A stretch of 64,000 nt of DNA. It comes from Hydrogenophaga sp. IBVHS1. GTDB taxonomy: Bacteria > Pseudomonadota > Gammaproteobacteria > Burkholderiales > Burkholderiaceae_C. Under the pieces are notes generated by a model. It was not told the origin of the DNA. It did not search any database and worked only from the letters and a program-made list of their open reading frames with translations. Both the position numbers and the translations under genes were made by a program. The stretch covers positions 1,736,001 through 1,800,000 of the forward strand of contig NZ_NFUU01000001.1 of the NCBI RefSeq assembly GCF_002127265.1. The letters are read 5' to 3'. This document shows positions 33,304-43,700 of this stretch, in pieces (within the stretch, counting starts at the first letter, position 1; each line of letters starts with the position of its first letter).

Positions 33304-36300
33304 TTGAACACGCGATCAGAAGCATCGAACGACATTGCCATCGTCGGCATGTCAGCGCACCTGCCGGGTGCGGCCAATCCGACAGCCTACTGGTCCAACC
33401 TGCGCCAGGGCATCGAATCCATCCGCCGACTGACAGAAACCGAGCTGCTCGCCGCCGGCGAGAGCCCGGAGCGCATGCGGCACCGCAACTACGTGCCCGC
33501 CGCAGCTGTGCTCGACGGATTCGAGCAGTTCGACGCGGACTTCTTCGGCTTCAGCCCGAAGGAAGCGGCCATCATGGACCCGCAGCACCGCCAGTTTCTG
33601 GAAGTGGCCTGGGAGGCGCTTGAAAATGCCGGCCATCCCCCCGAAAACTTTCCCGGCTCCATAGCCGTCTATGCCGGCTGCGGCATGGGCAGCTACTTCT
33701 ACTTCAACATCTGCTCGAACCCGGATCTGGTGGCCAACACCGGCATGTTCCTGTTGCGCCACACCGGCAACGACAAGGACTTCCTCTCTACCCGGGTCAG
33801 CCACATCTTTGACCTCAAGGGCCCCAGCGTCAACATTCAGACCGCCTGCTCCACCTCTCTGGTGGCGGTGCACTACGCCTGCCAGGCCTTGCTGGGTGGC
33901 GAGTGCGACATGGCTCTGGCCGGAGGCGTGACCATCGAACTGCCCCATGCGCGCGGCTACATCTTTCAGGAGGGCGAGATCCTGTCGCCCGATGGCCATT
34001 GCCATGCCTTCGACCATCGCGCCCAAGGCACGGTGTTCGGATCGGGCGCGGGCGTGGTGGTGCTGCGTCGGCTGGCCGATGCGCTGCGCGACGGCGACCA
34101 CATCTGGGCCGTCATCAAGGGCACGGCCGTCAACAACGACGGTGCCGCGAAAGCGGGCTACCTGGCGCCCAGCGTGGATGGCCAGGCCAAGGCGATTGCC
34201 GAAGCGCAGGCTGTGGCAGGCGTAAGCGCAGACACCATCGACTACGTGGAATGCCATGGCACCGGCACCTACCTGGGCGACCCGATCGAAGTGGCGGCGC
34301 TGACGCAGGCCTTTCAGGAAACCACGTCTGAAACGGGCTTCTGCCGCATCGGCTCGGTCAAGACGAACATCGGTCACCTCGACACCGCTGCGGGTGCTGC
34401 CAGCCTCATCAAGGTGGCGCTGGCCCTCAAGCACCGAGAGCTGCCACCGAGCCTGGGCTACGAGCGGCCCAATCCGTCGATCGATTTCGAAGGCGGCCCA
34501 TTCCAGGTCAATCACACGCTGAGTCCGTGGGTTTCTCACAAGGGCCCGCGCCGCGCGGGCGTGAATTCCCTCGGCGTGGGGGGCACCAACGCACATGCCG
34601 TGGTGGAAGAGGCGCCCGAAACAGCGCCCAGCGAGCCGTCGGACTGGCCCTTCCAGCTCCTGGTGGTATCTGGGCGCTCGCGTGCAGCGGTCGATGCCAA
34701 CGCCAAGGCCCTGGCGGCTCATCTGCGCGCCCACCCCGAGCTGCCCCTGGCCGATGTGGCTTACACACTCAAGCAGGGCCGTCGCGCCTTTGAACACCGG
34801 CGCGTGCTGGTGGCCGAAACCCTTGAGGAAGCCGCCACCCTGCTGGAAAGTACGGACACCCGTCGGGTCTTCAGCCACAGCCACCTGGGCGACGACCCCG
34901 AGGTGGTCTTCATGTTTCCGGGCGGCGGCGCTCAATACGCTGGCATGGCGCGCGAGCTGTATGCCACCGAGCCCGTGTTCCAGGACTGGATGGACCGCGG
35001 CCTTGAGGTGCTGCAGCGCCAGCTGGACTACGACATCCGGGCGCTCTGGTTGCCCGAACCCGAACAGCACGCGCAAGCGGTCGAAAAGCTCAAGCGTCCG
35101 TCCGTGCAGTTGCCGCTGATCATGATCGTGGAATACGCGCTGGCGCAACTCTGGATGTCCTGGGGTGTGAAACCGGCGGCGCTGGTGGGCCACAGCATGG
35201 GCGAGAACACGGCGGCCTGTCTGGCCGGCGTGATGTCTTTTGAAGACTGCATTGGCCTGGTGCTGCTGCGCGGGCAGTTGTTCGACACGGTGCCGGTGGG
35301 CGGCATGCTCAGCGTGCCGCTGCCAGCGGCTGAAGTGCGCGCCCTGCTGGGCAGCGAGCTCGACATGGCGAGCGTGAACGCGCCCGAGCTGTGCGTGGTT
35401 TCTGGTCCGCAACACGCACTGGATGCACTGGAAGCCGAGCTGCGCGCCCGCGAGGTGGAGCCGCAGCGCGTTCCGATCGATATCGCCGCGCACTCGCGCA
35501 TGCTCGCACCCATCCTGGCGCGCTTCGAGGCTTACCTGCGCAGCATTCGCCTCAGCGCGCCCTCGCTGCCCATCTTCTCCAACAAGGACGGCAACACCCT
35601 GAGCGCCGCGCAGGCCACCGACCCGTTGTACTGGGTGGCTCACCTGCGCAACACCGTGCAATTCGCCGATTGCATGGCCGCGCTGATGAAGGTGAGCGGC
35701 CGCGTGTACCTCGAAGTTGGCCCCGGCAAAGCCCTGGGTTCGCTGGCGCAGGCCAACGGCGTGCCTTCAGGCCAGGTCATCAATTCGCTGCGCCACGCCG
35801 AACACGCCATTGCCGACGACGTGTGGTTCCTGGGCACGCTGGGCCGCCTGTGGGCCACCGGCGTGAAGGTCGACTGGGAGCCCATCTGGGGCGAGGCGCG
35901 GCGACATCGCGTGCCGTTGCCCACCTACGCCTTCCAGCGCAAACCGTATTTCATCGAACCCGGCGAAGCCCGACATGCTGCGGCCGAACCCGTGCACCTG
36001 GTGCGCCAGGACGATGTGGGTCAATGGGGCTTCCAGCCACGCTGGCGCCCACGCCAGGCCGATGTGGACTTTGACGTGGAGCAGGACCTTGCCAGCACGA
36101 CGCCGCAGAGCTGGCTGGTGTTCATGGACGAGGCTGGCCTGACGGAATCGTTGGCGCAGCGCCTGCGCGCAGCCGGTCACCGTGTCACGCTGGTGCGTGC
36201 GGGCGACGTGTTTGCCCGGGTGAGCGAGCATGAATACCTGCTGGCGCCAGAGCGGGGCCGCGAGGGATACGACGAGCTGGTGCGCGATCTCATGGCCACT

Positions 36301-39300
36301 GGCCACCCACCCCAGCAGATCGTGCACGCCTGGCTGGTTACCCGAGAAGAGCGCTTCCGCCCAGGCAGCAGCTTCTTCCACCGCAACATCGAGCAGGGCT
36401 TCTTCAGCCTGCTGTTCATGGCACAGGCACTGGCCGAAGAGAACCTTCCCAAGCCGCTGCACCTCACGGTGCTGAGCACTGGTGCGGCACGCGTCCGCGG
36501 CGAGGCCCTGCCCTACCCCGAAAAAGCCACCCTCATGGGCCCGGCCCGTGTGGCCCCGCGTGAGTTGCCAGGCCTCACCTGCAGCGTGCTCGACGTGAGC
36601 CTGCCTGTGCTGGATAAAGGCTGGCGCGCCAAGCCCCAGCCTGAACTGCTGAATGCCCTGACCGAGCGCGTGCTGGAGGAGCTTTTCTCCACAGCGGGCA
36701 ATCGAGTGGCAGCGCTTCGCGGCGACAAAAGATTCGAACTGGGCTACGCGCCGCTGGCCCTGCCCGAAGCCCAGCCCCTGGCCCAGTTGCCAGACGCTGC
36801 GGTGTGCTTCATCACGGGCGGCCTGGGCGGCATCGGACTCACCGTGGCCGAACGCCTTGCGCGCGAAAAAGGTGCTCGCCTGGTGCTGCTGGCCAGACAG
36901 TCGTTGCCCGCCTCTGACACCTGGGACGTCGCCTTGCGCAGTGCCAGCACCCCGGCCACGCAGGTGCAGCGGATACTGGCGGTGAGAAGGCTCCAGAGCC
37001 TGGGCGCTGAAGTGCTGGTGGTCGCCGCCGACGTGTGCAACGTCAAAGACATGCAGGCCGCCGCGGAGCAGGCTCGCCAGCGCTTCGGGCGCATTCACCT
37101 GGTGGTGCACGCAGCCGGCGTGGTTGACGACGGCCCCTTGCTGACCAAGACATCTGGCGCTGTGGAGGAAGTGTTTGCGCCCAAGGTGCATGGCGTGCAG
37201 ATCCTGCACGAGCTTTTTCCCGATGGCAGCATCGACCAGATGGTGCTGTTCTCCTCTACCAGCACCGTCACCGCCCCGGCGGGCCAGGTGGACTATGTAG
37301 CCGCCAACGAATACCTCAACGCCTACGCGCACAGCCGCGCGGGTGGCCGCACCCGGGTGCAGACGATCGACTGGGGCATCTGGAACGAAGTGGGCATGGC
37401 CGCCAGTGCACTCGCCAGCCGGCTGGGTGAGGCAGCACCTGCGCCACGACATCCTGCAGGCAGCCCGCTGTTGGATGAAACCACCTTCGACGCCGCTGGC
37501 CACCGCCTGTTCACCGCCGAATGGCGCACCCGAGAGCGCTGGATTCTGGACGGCCACCGCACCGCTTCTGGTCAGGCGCTCCTGCCCGGCACCGGCTACC
37601 TGGAACTGGCGGCCCAGGCCCTGCGCGGCAATGGCGAGAGCGGGCCGTTCGCCATCCAGGACCTGTACTTCTTCCGCCCGCTGGAAGTGCACGACGAGCA
37701 GGCCCGCGCGGTGCGCGTGACGCTCGCACGCAGCGACGAAGGCTACGCACTCGAAGTGCGCAGCGACGTGATGTTCGAGGGACGCCAGGGTTTTCAGCTC
37801 AATGCCCAGGCCACGCTGGTGCCAGGCGAGTTGCCTGCCGCGCAGACAGTAGATATCGAAGGCGTGACGGCTCGCTGCCCCCAGCACCACGAATCGGACG
37901 CAGCCGGCCTGCGCTCGCCGCAAGAACAGCATCTGAATTTCGGGCCGCGCTGGCGCGTGCTGCAGTCGGTGGCCTATGGCGATAGCGAAGGCATCGCTCG
38001 CCTGCAACTGCCGGCCGAGTTCCATGCCGACCTTGCCGATGGCTACCTGCTCCACCCTGCGCTGCTGGATCTGGCCACCGGCTGGGCCATGCGCCTGATT
38101 GCGGGCTATGCCCCCGACCACCTGTGGGTGCCGGTGTCGTACCGCGAAGTGCGTGTGCACCGCGCGCTGCCAGCCCAGGTCTGGAGCTGGGTGCGCAACG
38201 CGCAGGACAACCGGGCCGACGCGCCGTTTGCGGTGTTCGACGTGAGCTTGTGCGACGCGCAGGGCGAAGTGTGTGTAGAGGTGCTGGGTTTCTCCATCAA
38301 ACGCTTGCAGGAAGGCGGATTTGCAGCCTCCACCAGCCGGCTTGACGCGCGCGAACTGGTGTTCGCCGACGCGGGCCATGCCGACGCACAAGCCCGGCTG
38401 TCGCCCGCCGAAGAGCAGCTGCAGCACAACATTTCGCAGGGCATCCTGCCGGCAGAAGGTGCCGATGCCTTTGGCCGCGCACTGGCCACCGGTCTGCCTC
38501 AGGTGGTGGTGTCGTCCATCAACCTGGACGCGCTGATCCGTCAGGCCGGCCAGGCAATGGCGAACGACGCGGGCTCGGGTCAGAAATTCCAGCGTCCCGA
38601 CCTCGACAGCGACTATGTGGAGCCACGCAACGACGTGGAGCGCACCCTGGTGGGCTTCTGGGAGGAACTGCTGGGTGTGAACCAGGTGGGTGTGGAGGAC
38701 AGCTTCTTTGATCTGGGCGGCCACTCGCTGATTGCGGTGCGGCTGTTCGCCATGGTGAAGAAGGCCTACCGCGTCGAGTTCCCCATTTCTGTGCTTTTCG
38801 AGGCGCCCACCATCGCGCTGTGCGCAGCCATGATTCGTGAGCGCATCGGCGACACGGACACCGGGGAAGCTGCTGCCTCTGGCGCGCCGCCGACAAGCTC
38901 CGCACCCAAGCGGCGCTTTACACACCTGGTCGCCATGCACGATGGTGAAGGTGGCGAACGCACGCCGTTCTTCCTGGTGGCTGGCATGTTCGGCAACGTG
39001 CTCAACTTGCGCCACCTGGCCCGACTCATTGGTGTGGGGCGTCCGTTTTATGGCCTGCAGGCGCGTGGTCTGTATGGCGACCAGAAGCCACACGACACCC
39101 TGGTGGAAGCGGCCACCGACTGCATCGCCGAGATGCGCCAGGTTCAACCCCACGGCCCCTATCTGCTGGGTGGCTTCTCGGGCGGCGGCATCACCGCTTA
39201 CGAGATCGCGCGCCAGCTCGAAGCGGCGGGTGAAAAAGTGTCGCTGCTGGTGCTGCTGGACACGCCGCTGCCGATGCGCCCTGCCCTGACGCGGCCCGAC

Positions 39301-39744
39301 AAACTGCTCATCAAACTGGCCGACCTGCGCCAGGGTGGTCTGCGCTTCCTCAAGCAATGGGTGCAGCGCCGGATTGCCTGGGAACTGCAGCGCCGCCGCG
39401 GCAGTGCGGCTCCCACTGCCAGCGCCCATCAGTTGCACAACGCCGAAATCGAGACCGCATTCCGTGCCGCTTTGCCAGCGTATCCGCTTCGGTCATGGGA
39501 AGGTCCGGCTGTGCTGTTCCGACCTCCGCTGGACCGCCACTGGAGGGTCACTGGGGGACGCTGGGTGAGCGAAGCCCGCGAATACGTTTACGACGACAAC
39601 GACTGGACGCGCTACATGCCTGCACTGCGCGTGGTTGAAGTGCCCGGCAACCACGACTCCATGGTGCTGGAACCCAACGTTCGCGTGCTCGCCAGCCACA
39701 TCAAGAACTGCATCAACGAAGCTGAAACGGGTCTCAAGACATGA
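33304..39744 (+). CDS. Type I polyketide synthase, KS-AT-KR-DH-ACP-TE
   Basis: A 2146-residue single-module synthase in the cytoplasm. Ketosynthase (about 10-430) has active Cys182 in QTACSTSL, with His318 (CHGTGT) and His358 (NIGHLD). Acyltransferase (about 535-860) has FPGGGAQYAG and catalytic Ser631 in GHSMGE; the extender is probably malonyl, but IAAH at the specificity site is not decisive. Ketoreductase (nucleotide site TGGLGGIG at 1171-1178, Tyr1331 in DYVAAN) comes before the dehydratase (His1418 in DGHRTASGQALLP, Asp in HPALLDLATG). Carrier Ser1808 is in DLGGHSL; the thioesterase has Ser1959 in GFSGGG. The usual order is DH before KR, so this is non-canonical. No loading module and no enoyl reductase: an alpha,beta-unsaturated product or iterative use is likely. 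Start is a TTG with GAGAG upstream. Confidence 0.92.
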   Translation: MNTRSEASNDIAIVGMSAHLPGAANPTAYWSNLRQGIESIRRLTETELLAAGESPERMRHRNYVPAAAVLDGFEQFDADFFGFSPKEAAIMDPQHRQFLEVAWEALENAGHPPENFPGSIAVYAGCGMGSYFYFNICSNPDLVANTGMFLLRHTGNDKDFLSTRVSHIFDLKGPSVNIQTACSTSLVAVHYACQALLGGECDMALAGGVTIELPHARGYIFQEGEILSPDGHCHAFDHRAQGTVFGSGAGVVVLRRLADALRDGDHIWAVIKGTAVNNDGAAKAGYLAPSVDGQAKAIAEAQAVAGVSADTIDYVECHGTGTYLGDPIEVAALTQAFQETTSETGFCRIGSVKTNIGHLDTAAGAASLIKVALALKHRELPPSLGYERPNPSIDFEGGPFQVNHTLSPWVSHKGPRRAGVNSLGVGGTNAHAVVEEAPETAPSEPSDWPFQLLVVSGRSRAAVDANAKALAAHLRAHPELPLADVAYTLKQGRRAFEHRRVLVAETLEEAATLLESTDTRRVFSHSHLGDDPEVVFMFPGGGAQYAGMARELYATEPVFQDWMDRGLEVLQRQLDYDIRALWLPEPEQHAQAVEKLKRPSVQLPLIMIVEYALAQLWMSWGVKPAALVGHSMGENTAACLAGVMSFEDCIGLVLLRGQLFDTVPVGGMLSVPLPAAEVRALLGSELDMASVNAPELCVVSGPQHALDALEAELRAREVEPQRVPIDIAAHSRMLAPILARFEAYLRSIRLSAPSLPIFSNKDGNTLSAAQATDPLYWVAHLRNTVQFADCMAALMKVSGRVYLEVGPGKALGSLAQANGVPSGQVINSLRHAEHAIADDVWFLGTLGRLWATGVKVDWEPIWGEARRHRVPLPTYAFQRKPYFIEPGEARHAAAEPVHLVRQDDVGQWGFQPRWRPRQADVDFDVEQDLASTTPQSWLVFMDEAGLTESLAQRLRAAGHRVTLVRAGDVFARVSEHEYLLAPERGREGYDELVRDLMATGHPPQQIVHAWLVTREERFRPGSSFFHRNIEQGFFSLLFMAQALAEENLPKPLHLTVLSTGAARVRGEALPYPEKATLMGPARVAPRELPGLTCSVLDVSLPVLDKGWRAKPQPELLNALTERVLEELFSTAGNRVAALRGDKRFELGYAPLALPEAQPLAQLPDAAVCFITGGLGGIGLTVAERLAREKGARLVLLARQSLPASDTWDVALRSASTPATQVQRILAVRRLQSLGAEVLVVAADVCNVKDMQAAAEQARQRFGRIHLVVHAAGVVDDGPLLTKTSGAVEEVFAPKVHGVQILHELFPDGSIDQMVLFSSTSTVTAPAGQVDYVAANEYLNAYAHSRAGGRTRVQTIDWGIWNEVGMAASALASRLGEAAPAPRHPAGSPLLDETTFDAAGHRLFTAEWRTRERWILDGHRTASGQALLPGTGYLELAAQALRGNGESGPFAIQDLYFFRPLEVHDEQARAVRVTLARSDEGYALEVRSDVMFEGRQGFQLNAQATLVPGELPAAQTVDIEGVTARCPQHHESDAAGLRSPQEQHLNFGPRWRVLQSVAYGDSEGIARLQLPAEFHADLADGYLLHPALLDLATGWAMRLIAGYAPDHLWVPVSYREVRVHRALPAQVWSWVRNAQDNRADAPFAVFDVSLCDAQGEVCVEVLGFSIKRLQEGGFAASTSRLDARELVFADAGHADAQARLSPAEEQLQHNISQGILPAEGADAFGRALATGLPQVVVSSINLDALIRQAGQAMANDAGSGQKFQRPDLDSDYVEPRNDVERTLVGFWEELLGVNQVGVEDSFFDLGGHSLIAVRLFAMVKKAYRVEFPISVLFEAPTIALCAAMIRERIGDTDTGEAAASGAPPTSSAPKRRFTHLVAMHDGEGGERTPFFLVAGMFGNVLNLRHLARLIGVGRPFYGLQARGLYGDQKPHDTLVEAATDCIAEMRQVQPHGPYLLGGFSGGGITAYEIARQLEAAGEKVSLLVLLDTPLPMRPALTRPDKLLIKLADLRQGGLRFLKQWVQRRIAWELQRRRGSAAPTASAHQLHNAEIETAFRAALPAYPLRSWEGPAVLFRPPLDRHWRVTGGRWVSEAREYVYDDNDWTRYMPALRVVEVPGNHDSMVLEPNVRVLASHIKNCINEAETGLKT

Positions 39745-40724
39745 AGAACGGACCCACTGTCCTTACCGTGCTGCTGAACTACCGCACCGCCGACATGACC
39801 TTGAAGGCGCTGGATGTGGCGGTGCGGGAAACGGCGGACATTGCAGGTGCCATTACCGTCGTGGACAACCACTCCGGCGACGGGTCGTTTGAGAAGATCC
39901 GCGACACCGTGGCCGCACGTGGCTGGGATCGGGTTCGCGTGGTTGCCTCGGGCCACAACGGTGGTTTCGGTGCCGGCAACAACATCGGGATCCGGCTGGG
40001 CCTTCCCGATGGCTCGGCACCCGACTTCGTCTACCTGCTCAACTCCGACGCGTTTCTTGAGCCCGGCGCGTTGCGCATTCTGCTCGACGCCATGATCGCA
40101 AATCCTCAAGTCGGCTTTGCAGGTGGCTACACCTTTGGCCAGGACGGCGTGTTTCACAACACTGCTTTCCGCTTCCCCACCATCTTTAGCGAGTTCGAAT
40201 CCGCCGCCGTCACGGGGCCGATTTCCCGGCTGCTGCGCCGGTACATCGTGGCGATTCCGGAGCCTGCGCAGTCGATGGACGTCGACTGGCTTGCCGGCGC
40301 CAGTCTGATGATTCGGCGCAAGGCGCTGGACGAGATTGGCTTGTTCGACGAGCGGTATTTCCTTTACTTCGAGGAAACCGATCTCTGCCTGCGCGCTCGC
40401 CGCGCTGGCTGGGTCGTCCGGTATGTCAAGGAGAGCCGGATCATGCACATCGGCTCAGTCTCCACCGGTATGAAGACCTGGAAACGCAGACCGGGTTACT
40501 GGTTCGACTCGCGCCTGTGGTACTTCACCAAGAACCACGGCGTCGTTTACGCCGCCCTGGCCACACTGGCGTTTGTCATGGGGTCGCTGGTCCAGCGCAC
40601 ACGGCAGCTGGGCCGTGGACGCGGTGCCGGCCCCGACAGTTTGCTGAGAGACCTGGTTTCTCACGCATTTCGCAGTCTGTGGCAGCGCAGGCTCGTGGGC
40701 GGTCGGCCCACCGAGTCGACCTGA
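39741..40724 (+). CDS. Glycosyltransferase family 2 (rhamnosyltransferase-like), coupled to PKS
   Basis: A 327-residue GT2. VLTVLLNYRTADMTLKALD and ITVVDNHSGDGSFEKIRD start the donor fold; NGGFGAGNNIGIR and VYLLNSDAFLEPGAL hold the loop and D-x-D-like motif; DVDWLAGASLMIRRKALDEI, then FDERYFLYFEETDLCLRARR is the diagnostic block of the rhamnosyltransferase-like branch. ATG overlaps the PKS stop (ATGA), so translation is coupled and the enzyme most likely glycosylates the polyketide or a partner product. This argues that the assembly-line product is a glycoconjugate. Acceptor and sugar are not readable. Confidence 0.86.
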   Translation: MKNGPTVLTVLLNYRTADMTLKALDVAVRETADIAGAITVVDNHSGDGSFEKIRDTVAARGWDRVRVVASGHNGGFGAGNNIGIRLGLPDGSAPDFVYLLNSDAFLEPGALRILLDAMIANPQVGFAGGYTFGQDGVFHNTAFRFPTIFSEFESAAVTGPISRLLRRYIVAIPEPAQSMDVDWLAGASLMIRRKALDEIGLFDERYFLYFEETDLCLRARRAGWVVRYVKESRIMHIGSVSTGMKTWKRRPGYWFDSRLWYFTKNHGVVYAALATLAFVMGSLVQRTRQLGRGRGAGPDSLLRDLVSHAFRSLWQRRLVGGRPTEST

Positions 40725-40752
40725 TTTTTTTGTTAAGTCTTTGGAGCGATCC

Positions 40753-43700
40753 ATGAGCAACTTCTCCTGTGTGGTGATGGGCAACGAGTCCCTGCTGATC
40801 CAATGCGCCGAGCGCCTGTTGCAGGGAGGTGACCGGATCGGTGCGGTGATCACGCGCAATGCCGACATCCGGAGCTGGGCTGTGCACCTGGGGCTTCGGG
40901 TGGAGATGCCGGGCGAGGACCTGGCCCAGCGCCTTGCAGGACTCGAATTCGACTGGCTGTTCAGCATCGCCAACCTTTCCGTGATCCCGCAGGCCGTGCT
41001 GGACCAGGCGCGGCACGGCGCCATCAACTTCCACGATGGCCCCCTGCCCCGACACGCCGGCCTCAACGCGCCGGTGTGGGCCATCCTGGAGCAGGAACGC
41101 CAGCACGGCGTGACCTGGCACCTGATCGAAGGCGGCATCGACGAAGGCGACATCGTCAAGCAGAAACTGTTTGACATGGCGCCCAACGAAACAGCGCTCA
41201 CCCTCAACACACGCTGCTATGAAGCCGCCATGGAGAGTTTTGCAGAGCTGCTCGTCGACCTGCGCGGCTCTGGCTTGAAGCGCACCCCGCAGGACCTGAG
41301 CCAGCGCAGTTACCACGCCCGCCTGGACCGCCCCGCCGCCGCCGCGCGGCTCGACTTTGCTCAGCCCGCCGCGACGCTGGTGGCACTGGTGTGCGCGCTG
41401 GATCACAGCACGTACTGGAACCCACTGACCTGCCCGAAGGTGGAGGTTGATGGCCGGGTGCTGCTGGTGACCGGTGGCGTGGCCGAACCTTCGGCTGGCG
41501 CCGCCGCGCCTGGTGAAGTGGTCGAAGCCACGCCAGCGGGCCTTGTGGTGGGCACCGCCTCTGTGCCGGTGCGCCTGACCGGCCTGCGCGATCTGCAGGG
41601 TCAGCCTGTGTGCCCCTCCACGGTGACCCGCACTGGCACCCGTTTGCCTTTGCTGGACCCGGTCACGGCGCACGCTCTCACAGATGCGATGGCCCAGGTT
41701 GTGGCTGGCGAAGCCACCTGGCGCCGTTGCCTGCAGTCACCCGAAGCCATCGACCTGCCCTCGGCGCTCGCCGCCCAGGGTGCGACCCACTGGCGCCAGA
41801 CGGGCCTGAAAGTGCCCGCATCGCTATCGGGCGACCGTTTGCTGGCGGCGGTGGCCGCCTGGGTGGCCCGCGTGAGCGGCAAGACCGCCTTCGACCTTGC
41901 CTACCGCGACCCTGCCGCCCCCAAAGCGCCGGGCTACCTGTCCAGCTGGGTGCCTTTGCGCCTGGCCGCTGCTGGGGACACCGCTTTCCCGGAATTCGTC
42001 GCACATTGCTCGGTCGTGCTGGCTCAGGCGCGCCGACAGCCCGCGTTCGCGCTGGACCTCGTGGTCCGCGACCCAGCCATCAAGGGGCTCTCGGTGCCGC
42101 AGGTCGGGCTCTCGCTCGAGGGCGGCGCGATCGAAGGCAGCGTCGTCACGGTCGAATGCACGCCTGAAGGCAACCTCACCCTGTGGCACGACGCCAACCG
42201 CCTGCCTGACGACGCTGCCAACCACCTCGCACAACGCCTGCAATGGGTGCTGGACGCGCTCGGCGAAGCCTCGGCTCAGCACACGACGCTGGGCATGCTG
42301 CCCATCATGTCCAGCGCCGAGCGCGAGCAGGTGCTTTACGGCTGGAACGCCACGCGTTGCGATTACGAGCGCACCACCTGTGTGCATCAATTCTTTGAAG
42401 CGCAGGTGAAACGCACGCCGCAAGCCACTGCCGTGGTGTTTGAAGGCACCGCCCTGAGCTACGCAGAACTCAACGCGCGCGCCAACCGCGTGGCTCACCG
42501 CCTGATCGGCATGGGTGTCAAGCCCGGCACGCTGGTCGGCCTGTACACCCCGCGCTCGCTGGAGCTTCTGATCGGCGCACTCGCCATCCAGAAGGCCGGC
42601 GGTGCCTACGTGCCGCTGGACCCGGCCTACCCGGCCGACCGCGTGGCGCTGTACATCGAAGACAGCGGCGCACCGGTGATCGTGGCCGCTTCAGCGCTGG
42701 TGGCCAGCCTGCCTGCGCACAAGGCACAGGTGCTGGTGATCGATCAGGATGCGCAGATTGCCACCCAGCCCGACAGCAATCCGGACAGCGGCGTGCAGCC
42801 GTCCGACATCGCCTACATGATCTACACCTCGGGCTCCACCGGTCGGCCCAAGGGCGTGATGGTGGAACACCGCAACGTGGCCAATTTCTTCCGTGGCATG
42901 GACGACCGCATCCGCCACGACCCGCCCGGCGTGTGGCTGGCGGTGACCAGCCTGTCGTTCGACATCTCGGTGCTGGAACTCTTCTACACCCTGGCGCGCG
43001 GCTTCAAGCTGGTGCTCAGCAACGACGAGAACCGCGCGCTCGTCTCCAGCGGGCGTGCGCCGGTGTCGGCGCAGAAGATGGACTTCAGCCTGTACTACTG
43101 GGGCAACGACGACGGAGCGGGTCCGAAGAAATACGAGTTGCTGCTCGAAGGCGCCAAGTTCGCCGATCGCAACGGCTTCTGCGCGGTGTGGACACCAGAG
43201 CGTCACTTCCACGCCTTCGGTGGCCCTTACCCCAATCCCTCGGTCACCGGCGCGGCCGTGGCCGCCGTGACGCAGAACATCGGCGTGCGCGCGGGCAGCT
43301 GCGTGGGGCCGCTTCACCACCCGGCGCGCATCGCCGAAGAATGGGCGGTGATCGACAACCTCACCAACGGCCGCGCAGCACTGGCCATTGCCTCTGGCTG
43401 GCAGCCCGACGACTTCGTGCTGCGCCCACAGAACACCCCGCCGCACAACAAGAAGGCAATGTTCGAAACCATCGACCAATTGCGCAAACTCTGGCGTGGC
43501 GAGGCGGTGCCATTCCCCACAGCCGATGGCAAACCCTTCGATGTGATCACGCAGCCACGCCCTGTATCGAAGGAACTCCCGATCTGGGTCACCACCGCAG
43601 GCAACCCGGAAACCTGGAAAGAAGCGGGAGCCATCGGCGCCAATGTGCTGACCCACCTGCTGGGGCAGACGGTGGACGAGGTCGGCGGCAAGATCAAGAT

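Noticed and set aside
35767..39438. 1223-codon minus-strand open frame inside the PKS gene
   Set aside because: Impressive length, but it is opposite to KS-AT-KR-DH-ACP-TE motifs and reads as low-complexity His/Gln/Arg-rich sequence. A codon-bias effect.
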